Shown here piece by piece: positions 1 to 6,870 of a stretch of DNA of 13,902 bases (position 1 is the stretch's first letter; each line of letters opens with the position of its first letter). The translations under genes were made by a program, and so were the position numbers. The stretch covers positions 1 to 13,902 of the forward strand of contig NZ_DYXM01000218.1 of assembly GCF_020742175.1 (NCBI RefSeq), written 5' to 3'. The notes under the pieces are model-generated. The model saw only the letters and a program-made list of their open reading frames with translations. It was not told the DNA's origin and did not search any database. The stretch comes from Dietzia timorensis. Its GTDB lineage: Bacteria > Actinomycetota > Actinomycetes > Mycobacteriales > Mycobacteriaceae.

Positions 1-60
1 GTAGCTACGAGGTCGTACCGATCTGGTGTGACGGCCTATTCCCGTCTCGGAAGGTGAGAG

Positions 61-1260
61 ATGAACGAAGGCACGCCCGAAACAACCGAGGGCATGTGGG
101 GAGAAGACGCCGCACAGCCGGTCAAGTTCCATGCACCAGAGGTCGTTTTCGGCACCGATTCATTGGCGGAGATTGGTCTTGCGGCAGTCAGGCTGGGCGC
201 GCGCAGGCCGTTCGTCGTCAGCGATTCCGGGGTGTCCGCCGCCGGATGGACCGAGGAAACACTCGACTATCTGCGCCGCGAGGGTCTGCGGCCGCAGCTG
301 TGGACCGATGTCACCCCGAACCCGAAGGAGCACGAGATCCAGCGGGGCTACGAGGAGTACATCGATTCCGGGGCCGATGTCATCATCGGCATCGGTGGCG
401 GTTCTGTGATCGACGCGGCGAAGGGCGTGGCGATTCTCGCCGGCAATGGCGGAAAGATTCTCGACTTCGAGGGCGTGGATCAGATCTCCCATCCCATCCC
501 GCCGATGATCATGGCGCCGACGACAGCGGGTACCGGGGCGGACGTGTCACAGTTCTGCGTCGTGTCGGATACCGAGCGCCACATCAAGGTCACGATCCTC
601 GGCCGTGCCCTTGTCCCCGATATTTCCATCACCGACCCCCGTCTGCTCACCACGATGCCGGTCGACCTGGCAGCCGCGACGGGTCTCGACGCCCTGTCTC
701 ATGGGATCGAGGCATTCGTCTCCCTGGCCCACAATCCTCTCTCGGACCTGCACGCACTTAATTCCGTCCGCCTCGTCGACAGCCACCTCGTGCGGACCTT
801 GGAGACGCCGGAGGACCTCACCTCCCGCCGCGCGATGGCACAGGCGAGCCTGGAGGCGGGAATGGCGTTCTCCAACGCGATCCTCGGCGCCACGCACGCG
901 ATGAGCCATCAGGTTGGCGGTCTCATCGACGCCCCGCACGGGGTGGTCAACGCGGTGCTGCTCTCCCATGTCGTCAGCTTCAATGCACTCGGCTCCCCTG
1001 AGCGCTACAGGCCCCTGGCGGAAGTGTTCGGCCTGTCCGAGTCGCGCGCACCGGTGGAGCAGATGGCCCGCGCGCTCGCCGCCTATATTCGGTCCCTCGC
1101 GGACCGGGTCGGCGTGCCGAAGGGCCTCGCGGCCCTCGGGGTCACCGAAGCGGACATTCCCCTGCTCACCAAATCGACACTCCACGATGCGTGCCTGACC
1201 ACCAATCCCCGACTGGCCGACGAAAACGACGTGCACCGTCTGTTCGTCGCGGCGATGTAG
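61..1260 (+). CDS. Iron-containing (group III) alcohol dehydrogenase
   Basis: A 399-residue cytosolic oxidoreductase of the Fe-ADH family, which interconverts alcohols and aldehydes or ketones with NAD(P). The nucleotide-binding GGGS motif is at residues 112-115 (GIGGGSVIDAAK) and the second family motif TTAGTGAD at 154-161. The expected metal ligands are all present: D210 and H214 in TGLDALSHGIEA, then H279 and H293 in the HAMSH...APHG segment, with the extra conserved H283. Length is normal for the family and there is no signal peptide. The ATG at 61 is preceded by GGAAGG at 49-54, a good Shine-Dalgarno site with 6-nt spacing. The stop is 5 nt before the kinase gene start, so the three genes probably form an operon. 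Substrate cannot be read from sequence; 1,3-propanediol, methanol/NDMA or butanol dehydrogenase subtypes are all possible. The family call is firm, the substrate is unknown. Confidence 0.93.
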   Translation: MNEGTPETTEGMWGEDAAQPVKFHAPEVVFGTDSLAEIGLAAVRLGARRPFVVSDSGVSAAGWTEETLDYLRREGLRPQLWTDVTPNPKEHEIQRGYEEYIDSGADVIIGIGGGSVIDAAKGVAILAGNGGKILDFEGVDQISHPIPPMIMAPTTAGTGADVSQFCVVSDTERHIKVTILGRALVPDISITDPRLLTTMPVDLAAATGLDALSHGIEAFVSLAHNPLSDLHALNSVRLVDSHLVRTLETPEDLTSRRAMAQASLEAGMAFSNAILGATHAMSHQVGGLIDAPHGVVNAVLLSHVVSFNALGSPERYRPLAEVFGLSESRAPVEQMARALAAYIRSLADRVGVPKGLAALGVTEADIPLLTKSTLHDACLTTNPRLADENDVHRLFVAAM

Positions 1261-1265
1261 CGGCG

Positions 1266-2612
1266 ATGGCCCGGTCCCAGGCCACCAACGATCTCGCACG
1301 CCTCACCGGCGTGCGCTCCGGCAAACGGTCCTACTACCGCGAATTCGTTCGCTCGGACGAACGCATGCAGCGCACGGTGCGGGCGTTGGATTCCATTTCG
1401 CGAGCTCTCGTCCGAACCAGCCAGGGCCCGCGCGAGATCATGGAGGAAATCGCACGCGCCGCAGGCGAGCAGCTTGTCGCCACGTGGAGCATGCTCGGTC
1501 TCCGCGACGGCCGTCTGCCGTGGGCTCAACCAAGATTCGTCGTCGTCGACGAGGCGGGCAGGCCCTGCGGCGAGGACGCGCTTCCCGAGCATGTGGGCTC
1601 CGAGCTCGCCGCGCTCCGCGCCGGCGCCGAGCATCGGACGATGGAGGGCCACTGGGTGCGCATCGCCCTGCGGATCGAGGGCGAGCAGATCGGCAGCCTC
1701 GTCGTGAGTCACGGGCTCGACGGCAACCCCGAGCCGGACGACCTGTCGTTGCTGCGCATCCTCGCCAATCAGGCGGCGGTCGCGCTGCGCACCGCGGAGC
1801 TCTACCAGTCCGGCGTCGATCTCCAGCGCCGCGCCGGCATCCTCTACGACGAGGTCGCGACCTACGCCAGTGACCTCGCGAGCAGCGCGACCCAGCTCCA
1901 GCTCACGCGCAAACAACTCGTCGCCGCGGATCAGCGTGCGCTCATCGACTCCGAACGCCACCGCATCGCCCGCGAGCTCCACGATTCCGTCAGCCAGATC
2001 GTGCTCAGCGCCGGGCTCGCGGTAGACCTTGCCCGCCTCGACTCGGCCGAGCTCGACTGCAATGCCGGGCACATCACATCGCGTCTGGACCAGGCGAAGG
2101 GGCTGACCCAGGACGCGTTGCATCGGCTCCGCACGGCGATTTACGCGTTGCACCACACCGAGCGCGGAGAGGACCCGGCCACTCTCGCCGAGGTGCTCGA
2201 GGAGGTCGCCGCCGGCTACCGCTCCCAACTCGATATCGCGGTGCGGGTCCAAGGGACCTACGGGGGCGTGGCGAACGAGCTCGAGCACGAACTCGCCCGC
2301 ATCGCCGGCGAGGCGTTGTTCAATGTCGCCACCCACGCCGAGGCCTCGAAGGTCGAGGTTCGGGTGAGTTCATCCGAGAACGGCCTCGTCCTTTCCGTTG
2401 CTGACGACGGCATGGGTGATCCGCGGGCCCTGCGGCAGATTCTGCGTATCGAGCAAGGGTCTAACGGCACCGTCGGGCATCGGGGTCTGGCGAACATGGC
2501 GCACCGCGCGGAACAGATCGGCGCGACGTTCTCGCTACGCCGGTCCAATCTCGGTGGCCTGCAGGTTCGGGTCGCCGTCCCCCGCGAGATCACCGAAAGG
2601 GAAACCCCATGA
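1266..2612 (+). CDS. Soluble GAF-domain sensor histidine kinase (HisKA_3 / NarL-partner type)
   Basis: A 448-residue two-component sensor kinase. No membrane segment is visible, so it should sense an intracellular signal. Order of parts: N-terminal helix, GAF-like domain at about 45-180, coiled-coil linker at about 183-230, dimerisation/phosphoacceptor helix with H239 in RIARELHDSVSQ, then an HATPase_c domain with N box around N353 (EALFNVATHAEA), G1 box DDGMG at 380-384 and G2 region GHRGLANM at 404-411. This is the architecture of kinases that pair with NarL/LuxR regulators. A longer GTG start at 1191 would overlap the dehydrogenase by 70 nt. The ATG at 1266, just after the dehydrogenase stop, is preferred although its Shine-Dalgarno is weak, consistent with translational coupling. 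Its stop overlaps the response-regulator ATG. The signal is probably linked to the upstream dehydrogenase (inference). Confidence 0.92.
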   Translation: MARSQATNDLARLTGVRSGKRSYYREFVRSDERMQRTVRALDSISRALVRTSQGPREIMEEIARAAGEQLVATWSMLGLRDGRLPWAQPRFVVVDEAGRPCGEDALPEHVGSELAALRAGAEHRTMEGHWVRIALRIEGEQIGSLVVSHGLDGNPEPDDLSLLRILANQAAVALRTAELYQSGVDLQRRAGILYDEVATYASDLASSATQLQLTRKQLVAADQRALIDSERHRIARELHDSVSQIVLSAGLAVDLARLDSAELDCNAGHITSRLDQAKGLTQDALHRLRTAIYALHHTERGEDPATLAEVLEEVAAGYRSQLDIAVRVQGTYGGVANELEHELARIAGEALFNVATHAEASKVEVRVSSSENGLVLSVADDGMGDPRALRQILRIEQGSNGTVGHRGLANMAHRAEQIGATFSLRRSNLGGLQVRVAVPREITERETP

Positions 2613-3256
2613 GCACCGATCTCATCACCGTCGTCCTGGTCGACGATCACGCGATCGTGCGACAGGGTCTTCGCGCACTCCTCGAGCGGGAACGCGATAT
2701 CGAAGTCGTCGGCGAGGCCTCGGACCCGCAATCCGCGATGCGCCTCGTCCAGGCGCTGAGCCCGGATGTGGCGGTCCTCGACCTCAAGCTCTCCGCCGGT
2801 TCCGATGCGGAGGGGCTCGCGCTGTGCTCGGAGATCGTGGCGTCACAGCCGCAGGTCGCGGTACTCATTCTCACGACCTTTCTCGACGACCAGCTCATCC
2901 TCGATGCGATCAGCCGCGGCGCTAAGGGATACGTCGTCAAGGACGTCGACACCTCATCGGTCGTCAACGCGATCAGGGACCTCAAGGCCGGGGGAAGCTT
3001 CTTCGACCCCCGCAGTTCGACGGCCATCGTCCGCGGACTACACGGAACAGAGGAGCCGCGCAGCCACGAACTCACCGGCCGCGAGCGAGAGGTGCTCAAC
3101 CTCCTTGCGCTCGGACGGTCCAACAAGCAGATCGGCGAGGAACTATTCATCTCCGCCGCAACGGCCAAATTCCATGTCGGCAACATCATGCGCAAGCTCG
3201 GAAGCACGCGCCGGGCCGAGGCTGTATACGCAGCCGGCAAGCTGGGGCTGGTCTAA
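2609..3256 (+). CDS. NarL/LuxR-family response regulator
   Basis: A 215-residue DNA-binding response regulator, the evident partner of the upstream kinase. The receiver domain (about 5-120) has the acidic pair D12/D13, phosphoacceptor D58 in VAVLDLKL, T89/T90 and the conserved K111. The C-terminal LuxR helix-turn-helix lies at about 155-212 (LTGREREVLNLLALGRSNKQ). Length is typical of NarL-type regulators. The ATG at 2609 overlaps the kinase TGA as ATGA, and GAAAGGG lies shortly upstream, so synthesis is coupled to the kinase. The likely target is its own operon, including the alcohol dehydrogenase (inference). The TAA at 3254-3256 overlaps the stop of the convergent DUF488 gene. Confidence 0.95.
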   Translation: MSTDLITVVLVDDHAIVRQGLRALLERERDIEVVGEASDPQSAMRLVQALSPDVAVLDLKLSAGSDAEGLALCSEIVASQPQVAVLILTTFLDDQLILDAISRGAKGYVVKDVDTSSVVNAIRDLKAGGSFFDPRSSTAIVRGLHGTEEPRSHELTGREREVLNLLALGRSNKQIGEELFISAATAKFHVGNIMRKLGSTRRAEAVYAAGKLGLV

Positions 3257-3795
3257 GCCTCGCCTCCACTGGCCGGGTACGTCACCTGCCGGGTCTCGGG
3301 GTCCACGACGGCTCCGCGTGTGAGCTCGGCGTGCTCGATCACGCCCGGACGCATGATGTGGCGCACGTCCTCGCCGGCGGCGAGGAGGTTGTCGGCAATC
3401 AGCCGGCGGTGACACCGCCACCACACCGCCTCCGAGCACATAACGGCAGGAATCGCGTCCTCCCCGGCCGAGCGTAGCCGGTCCAGGCCCGCGCGGAACT
3501 CCGACGTCATCGCCCAATCGGCGTAGTTATGGAAGCTGCGGTTCCGCCAGAACCCGTTGACGTCGAACGGCACTTCCTTATCGCGCCCACGCCGCCCGGT
3601 CAGTTCCTCGATCCGCGTGTACCCGACGCCCGCATCGTCCAACGACCTCGACAGCGCATCGGCGTTGAACTGGGGATGGCGATTCGAACCGGGCAGCCGC
3701 CGCACATCAACAAGGAGGTCGACCCCGGCCTCGCGCAACAGCCCGAGAAATTCGTCGATCGTTCGTGTCGAATGCCCGATGGTGAAGAATGCCAT
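3253..3795 (-). CDS. DUF488 family protein
   Basis: A 180-residue protein of the DUF488 family, whose members have no settled biochemical role. Family hallmarks are the N-terminal FFTIGHSTRTIDEF, LVDVRRLPGSNRHPQFN at about 31-47, and the C-terminal MCSEAVWWRCHRRLI motif with its conserved Cys and His. The ATG at 3795 is preferred. An in-frame reading further upstream begins inside the tRNA-Leu gene and gives the familiar spurious tRNA-derived peptide. The start is preceded by an unusual run of seven G followed by AGCAC, which serves as the Shine-Dalgarno. The gene lies 38 nt downstream of the tRNA with no terminator between, so the two may be co-transcribed. Its TAG overlaps the TAA of the converging response regulator. 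Family call is firm, function unknown. Confidence 0.9.
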   Translation of the reverse strand: MAFFTIGHSTRTIDEFLGLLREAGVDLLVDVRRLPGSNRHPQFNADALSRSLDDAGVGYTRIEELTGRRGRDKEVPFDVNGFWRNRSFHNYADWAMTSEFRAGLDRLRSAGEDAIPAVMCSEAVWWRCHRRLIADNLLAAGEDVRHIMRPGVIEHAELTRGAVVDPETRQVTYPASGGEA

Positions 3796-3833
3796 GTGCT
3801 CCCCCCCATGGATGTGAGAACAACGGTGAAGTG

Positions 3834-3915
<82 letters not shown>

Positions 3916-3916
3916 G

Positions 3917-3958
3917 CGGCCGCTGCGGGCGGCCGTGCCGAAAGCACCCCTTGGGGTG
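3917..3958 (-). other. Two inverted repeats in the tRNA-Leu 5' leader
   Basis: A 7-bp dyad CGGCCGC/GCGGCCG (3917-3923 and 3929-3935, 5-nt loop) abuts the tRNA 5' end, and a second dyad CACCCC/GGGGTG (3945-3950 and 3953-3958) lies just upstream. If transcription starts near 3965 both would fold in the pre-tRNA leader and could affect RNase P processing. This role is inference; neither has a T-run suggesting termination. Confidence 0.4.
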
Positions 3959-3969
3959 TCCGACCGGAA

Positions 3970-3998
3970 TTAGCATACTTGCCTGTAGGCGGTAACGT
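3970..3998 (+). promoter_or_regulatory. Putative leaderless promoter of the LprD-like gene
   Basis: TTAGCA (3970-3975), a 17-nt spacer and TAACGT (3993-3998) form a -35/-10 pair. The GTG at 4006 follows the -10 by 7 nt, so the start codon would be at or next to the transcription start. No Shine-Dalgarno is seen before this GTG. Confidence 0.5.
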
Positions 3999-4001
3999 TA
4001 A
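3972..4001 (-). promoter_or_regulatory. Putative promoter for tRNA-Leu (and DUF488)
   Basis: On the minus strand TTAACG (3996-4001) and TATGCT (3972-3977) are separated by 18 nt, a plausible sigma-70-type -35/-10 pair. Transcription would begin near 3965, giving a leader of about 50 nt before the tRNA. It lies almost exactly on top of the plus-strand promoter for the LprD-like gene. Confidence 0.5.
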
Positions 4002-4005
4002 ACGT

Positions 4006-4551
4006 GTGTCGGATGTTCGCTCTCACCAGGAACCTCACTCCGCGGCACCGAATGCGGTAGCCGGTGGCGGGGTGCATCCGCTCTTGTTGGAGAAGCCGCC
4101 GAAGTCCCGAAAGGCGCCGAAACACAATCGCAAGGCACTCATCGCGCTCGTCGTCCTCGGATCCATCGTCTGCCTCGCCATGGGCTACTGGCAGCTCAGC
4201 CGCTGGAGCTCCTCCCAGGGCACGTTCATGAATCTCGGCTACGCCTTCGAATGGCCGTTCTTCGCCGCGTTCCTCGTCTTCGTCTACCGCCGTTTCGTGC
4301 GGCTGGAGGACGAGCGCGAGAACGAGGAGCGCATGGGGCGCTCGATTCACGACAAGTACCGTGCCTCGGCCGAATCGGGCCGCCGCGCGGACGGGGTGCA
4401 GACGGAGATCCCGGCGAGTTTCCTCCCCCAGCGCCCAAGTCCGCGCGCCGAGGACATCGAGGACGAGGTCGATCCCGGCCTTGTGGAATACAACCAGTAC
4501 CTGTCCTCGCTCGACACCGAGCCGGGCAACAAGGAAGACTCGCGGGGCTAG
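4006..4551 (+). CDS. LprD-like two-helix membrane protein (Rv1343c-like)
   Basis: A 181-residue membrane protein with predicted helices at about 43-64 (ALIALVVLGSIVCLAMGYWQ) and 77-96, joined by a short conserved stretch SQGTFMNLGYAFEWPFF. A charged cytoplasmic tail ends in EIPASFLPQRPSP and LVEYNQYLSSLDT, patterns I recognise from the mycobacterial LprD (Rv1343c) family. It is longer than the about 126-residue M. tuberculosis protein, through an N-terminal extension and extra tail residues. The Cys at 56 is preceded by SIV, not a good lipobox, so a lipoprotein label is doubtful here. GTG 4006 is chosen because it follows a -10 element by 7 nt; a TTG at 3979 is in frame but lies within the promoter. 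DUF3817 follows 45 nt downstream, as in mycobacteria. Function unknown. Confidence 0.75.
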   Translation: MSDVRSHQEPHSAAPNAVAGGGVHPLLLEKPPKSRKAPKHNRKALIALVVLGSIVCLAMGYWQLSRWSSSQGTFMNLGYAFEWPFFAAFLVFVYRRFVRLEDERENEERMGRSIHDKYRASAESGRRADGVQTEIPASFLPQRPSPRAEDIEDEVDPGLVEYNQYLSSLDTEPGNKEDSRG

Positions 4552-4596
4552 CCCAGCCCACAGCGGTGCCGGAAGCACCACCCGAAAGGAACCCAG

Positions 4597-5004
4597 TTGA
4601 CCACGCCCGAAAACCACACGCCCAGCGAAGAAAATGTGCTGGTCAAAGATCCGGCGCACCGTTTGCGCAAGCTCAATAATGCGCTGACCCGCTACCGCGT
4701 CCTCGCGTGGATCACCGGTGTGTGGCTGCTCATCCTCGTCGGCGAGATGGTGCTCAAGTACATCCTCAAGGTCGACATGCCGGACTGGACCAACTTCATC
4801 CCGCCGGCGCACGGCTGGGTGTACTTCGTCTATCTTCTGTGCACCCTCGATCTGGGCATAAAGATCCGTTGGGGTTGGGGCAAGATCATCATCACCTGCC
4901 TCGCGGGCACGATCCCGTTCCTGTCGTTCTACTTCGAGCACATCCGCGCGCGCGAGGCGAAGGCCGAGATCGCCGATGCCAAGCGCTCCATCGGGATCGA
5001 ATAA
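4597..5004 (+). CDS. DUF3817 family membrane protein (Rv1342c-like)
   Basis: A 135-residue integral membrane protein with three predicted helices at about 34-56, 72-88 and 95-113. The signature PAHGWVYFVYLLCTLDLGIK (70-89) marks the DUF3817 family, which is found in actinobacteria and has no assigned biochemical role. The TTG start at 4597 is well supported by GAAAGGA at 4584-4590, 6 nt upstream. It follows the LprD-like gene in the same order as in mycobacteria and is followed by a strong terminator, so the two probably share one transcript. A charged amphipathic C-terminus (about 114-135) probably lies in the cytoplasm. Confidence 0.9.
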   Translation: MTTPENHTPSEENVLVKDPAHRLRKLNNALTRYRVLAWITGVWLLILVGEMVLKYILKVDMPDWTNFIPPAHGWVYFVYLLCTLDLGIKIRWGWGKIIITCLAGTIPFLSFYFEHIRAREAKAEIADAKRSIGIE

Positions 5005-5041
5005 ATCTAGACATCCCAACCCAGCCCACGCCAAGGGCGAT

Positions 5042-5078
5042 AGCCGGGCCGGCGCCTCGCGCGCCGTGCCCGGCTTTT
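5042..5078 (+). terminator. Strong rho-independent terminator
   Basis: AGCCGGGCCGGCGC (5042-5055) pairs with GCGCCG (5061-5066) plus GCCCGGCT (5068-5075) through a 5-nt loop and one bulged T at 5067. The roughly 14-bp GC-rich stem runs directly into TTTT. It ends the LprD-like/DUF3817 transcript and faces the converging YrhK gene end at 5101; the minus-strand side lacks a T-run, so termination in that direction would be weaker. Confidence 0.9.
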
Positions 5079-5100
5079 GTCATTTATGACGTCGGAGGTG

Positions 5101-5391
5101 CTAGAAATCCATGGCGGTCTCGTGGCTCGTCTGCGTCCCGATTTTTTGCAGATGCACGCGCCTGACCAGACGAATTCCCGGACGGATCATCATCTGCACA
5201 CTGCCGATGAGGAACAACCAGGTGGCCGCGAACGTGGTCGATTCGGAGAAGAAGAGCATCGAACCGACGATGAACCATATGGCGATGACGATGTCGTTGC
5301 AGATGCTCACGACCTCGTAACGCTGCCGGATGACGAGCTCCTCGCGCCCGATCTTGATGTTCAGCGGATGATCATGTCGTGGCGTTGTCAT
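5101..5391 (-). CDS. YrhK-like domain membrane protein
   Basis: A 96-residue protein matching the YrhK-like family: a short N-terminus, the IRQRYEVVSICNDIVIAIWF lead into a first helix (about 27-48), the conserved turn GSMLFFSEST, a second helix (about 53-69) and the basic stretch MMIRPGIRLVRRV after it. Members are small inner-membrane proteins of unknown function. It starts 18 nt after the DUF1345 gene stop, so the two are surely co-transcribed and may act together. The Shine-Dalgarno is weak (GAGAGA). This pair is not present at this position in M. tuberculosis. Confidence 0.85.
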   Translation of the reverse strand: MTTPRHDHPLNIKIGREELVIRQRYEVVSICNDIVIAIWFIVGSMLFFSESTTFAATWLFLIGSVQMMIRPGIRLVRRVHLQKIGTQTSHETAMDF

Positions 5392-5409
5392 TCTCTCATC
5401 GTGGCAAAG

Positions 5410-6162
5410 CTAGAACAGGCCGACAACGAGACTGATCGCGGTGGCCAGGATTCCGGTGCCGAATAGGAACGACATGATCGCGTGCCCGAAAACGATTTGG
5501 CGGATCTCGGAGGAGGTTACCGAGTCGGCGGGCGCATACGTCATCCCGATGGTGAAGGAGAAATAGGCGAAATCGAGGTAGCTGGGGAAATCGTCGGATC
5601 CGAAATCGATTCCGCCGGGCGGGTTCGAACCGTAGTAGCACTCTGCATATCGCAGTGTGTAGATGGTGTGTAGCAGCACCCACGAGGAGGCGACCGTGAC
5701 GAGCGCGATCACGGCGAATATGAGCTTCGTCCACCCCTCGATTCGCTCGACCTCGACGATGAGCAGCACGACGGCCACAAGGGAGATGACGTTCGCCGTC
5801 AGGACCAGAACCTCACGGACGGCGCGGGAGGGGTCTTCGACGGCCGCATGGGCCTCGGTCTCATCGGGGCCCATCCATCCGATTCGCGCACGGATGTCGA
5901 CGCTGTGGAAGATCGTTGCGACCGCCCAACCGGCCGCCGGGGCCACCGCCCATTCGCCCCAAAGTCCCACGGCGGCGAAGATGGCCGTGGCGATGATCCC
6001 CGTCATGAAGAAGCGGATTCGCTCGTGTTTCTTTCGGTGCGCTCCGGCGTGCTCGGCCGGCATGCTGCGACCCGGATCGCGACTCTCGGCGGTCACCGAG
6101 TCTGGGGCGGCGTTGCTCGCACTCGAGGGTTTCTCACGACGCCGGAGGAAAAAGCTTTCCAT
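5410..6162 (-). CDS. DUF1345 family membrane protein
   Basis: A 250-residue multi-pass membrane protein. After a hydrophilic basic N-terminus (1-48), hydrophobic segments lie at about 50-67, 72-90, 117-137, 145-168 and 223-249, with a shorter one near 197-208. Family hallmarks are HTIYTLRYAECYY (165-177), GGIDF (183-187) and YLDFAYFSFTIGMTY (195-209). The last resembles a pore or re-entrant segment of ion-channel-like proteins, but no transport function is established. The ATG at 6162 has AGAAGGAA directly upstream and AGGAGGT a little further. It starts 30 nt after rdgB on the same strand and may be read through from it. YrhK follows. Confidence 0.88.
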   Translation of the reverse strand: MESFFLRRREKPSSASNAAPDSVTAESRDPGRSMPAEHAGAHRKKHERIRFFMTGIIATAIFAAVGLWGEWAVAPAAGWAVATIFHSVDIRARIGWMGPDETEAHAAVEDPSRAVREVLVLTANVISLVAVVLLIVEVERIEGWTKLIFAVIALVTVASSWVLLHTIYTLRYAECYYGSNPPGGIDFGSDDFPSYLDFAYFSFTIGMTYAPADSVTSSEIRQIVFGHAIMSFLFGTGILATAISLVVGLF

Positions 6163-6192
6163 TTCCTTCTGACCTCCTGTTAACCCCGCATA

Positions 6193-6870
6193 CTACGTGG
6201 GCAGCGCCTCCCCTGCGGCGAGAGCGCGAAGAGCCGGAACCAGGGCCCGTAGCGCGCGGCCGCGGTGCGAGGCGGCGTCCTTCTCCTCGGGCGCGAGCTC
6301 GCCCGCCGAGCGTTCGGAGCCTTCGGGCAGGAAGATCGGATCGTAGCCGAATCCGCCGTCGCCCTGGCGCGCACGAAGCACCGAACCCGGCCAGCGTCCC
6401 TCGGTAACGGTTTCGGCCGCGGGAGTGCGGGCTCCGCCGTCAGGAACGACCAGCGCGCAGGCGGAGACGAACCCGGCGCCCCTGCGCTCGTCCGGGACGT
6501 CGCCGAGCTGCGCGAGAAGGAGGTCGTTGTTCGCCTCGTCGTCGCCGTGGCGTCCCGACCAGCGAGCCGAGAGCACGCCGGGCATGCCGCCCAGCGCATC
6601 TACGGCCAGGCCCGAGTCGTCGGCGAGGCACACGAGACCGGTGGCGGCAGCGCCGGAGCGCGCCTTGATCAGCGCATTCTCGGCGAAAGTCGCGCCGGTT
6701 TCCGGTTCCTCGGGATACTCGGGCACGGCATCGAGACCGACCGGTTCGATACCCGAGATACCGGCGGCGTCGAGTACGCGCCGAAGCTCACGCAACTTCT
6801 TCGCGTTGCGACTGGCGACGAGGACCTTCACCGGCGCGGCCGGGCCAGGTGTGGTGGTGGTGTCGCTCAT
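6193..6870 (-). CDS. rdgB: RdgB/HAM1 non-canonical purine NTP pyrophosphatase
   Basis: A 225-residue house-cleaning enzyme that hydrolyses dITP, ITP and XTP to the monophosphate and pyrophosphate, keeping deaminated purines out of DNA and RNA. Motifs in order: SRNAKK (20-25) matching the family S/T-x-N-x-x-K, FAENALIKAR (62-71), ADDSGL (83-88) with the catalytic acidic residues, GGFGYDPIF (172-180), and SHRGRAL (201-207) that contacts the base. It is slightly longer than the usual about 200 residues because of an N-terminal tail. The ATG overlaps the rph stop as ATGA, the rph-rdgB order common in actinobacteria. It is orthologous by position to Rv1341. Confidence 0.96.
   Translation of the reverse strand: MSDTTTTPGPAAPVKVLVASRNAKKLRELRRVLDAAGISGIEPVGLDAVPEYPEEPETGATFAENALIKARSGAAATGLVCLADDSGLAVDALGGMPGVLSARWSGRHGDDEANNDLLLAQLGDVPDERRGAGFVSACALVVPDGGARTPAAETVTEGRWPGSVLRARQGDGGFGYDPIFLPEGSERSAGELAPEEKDAASHRGRALRALVPALRALAAGEALPT

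Noticed and set aside
1..60. Reading frames entering from the left edge
   Set aside because: One frame is open to a TGA at 55-57 and another continues as a shadow of the dehydrogenase, but 60 nt is too little to support a gene. A TATTCC at 37-42 could be a -10 but has no convincing -35.
1083..2336. 417-codon minus-strand ORF opposite the dehydrogenase and kinase
   Set aside because: It is a shadow of high-GC codon bias; the plus strand holds complete, motif-rich proteins with good starts.
3970..5034. 354-codon minus-strand ORF opposite the LprD-like and DUF3817 genes
   Set aside because: It crosses two promoters and has no recognisable domain; the plus-strand membrane proteins match known families.
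5077..5466. Plus-strand ORF with an apparent GGAGGTG site after the terminator
   Set aside because: Its protein is charged and repeat-free but unrecognisable, and it is antisense to the well-supported YrhK and DUF1345 genes.
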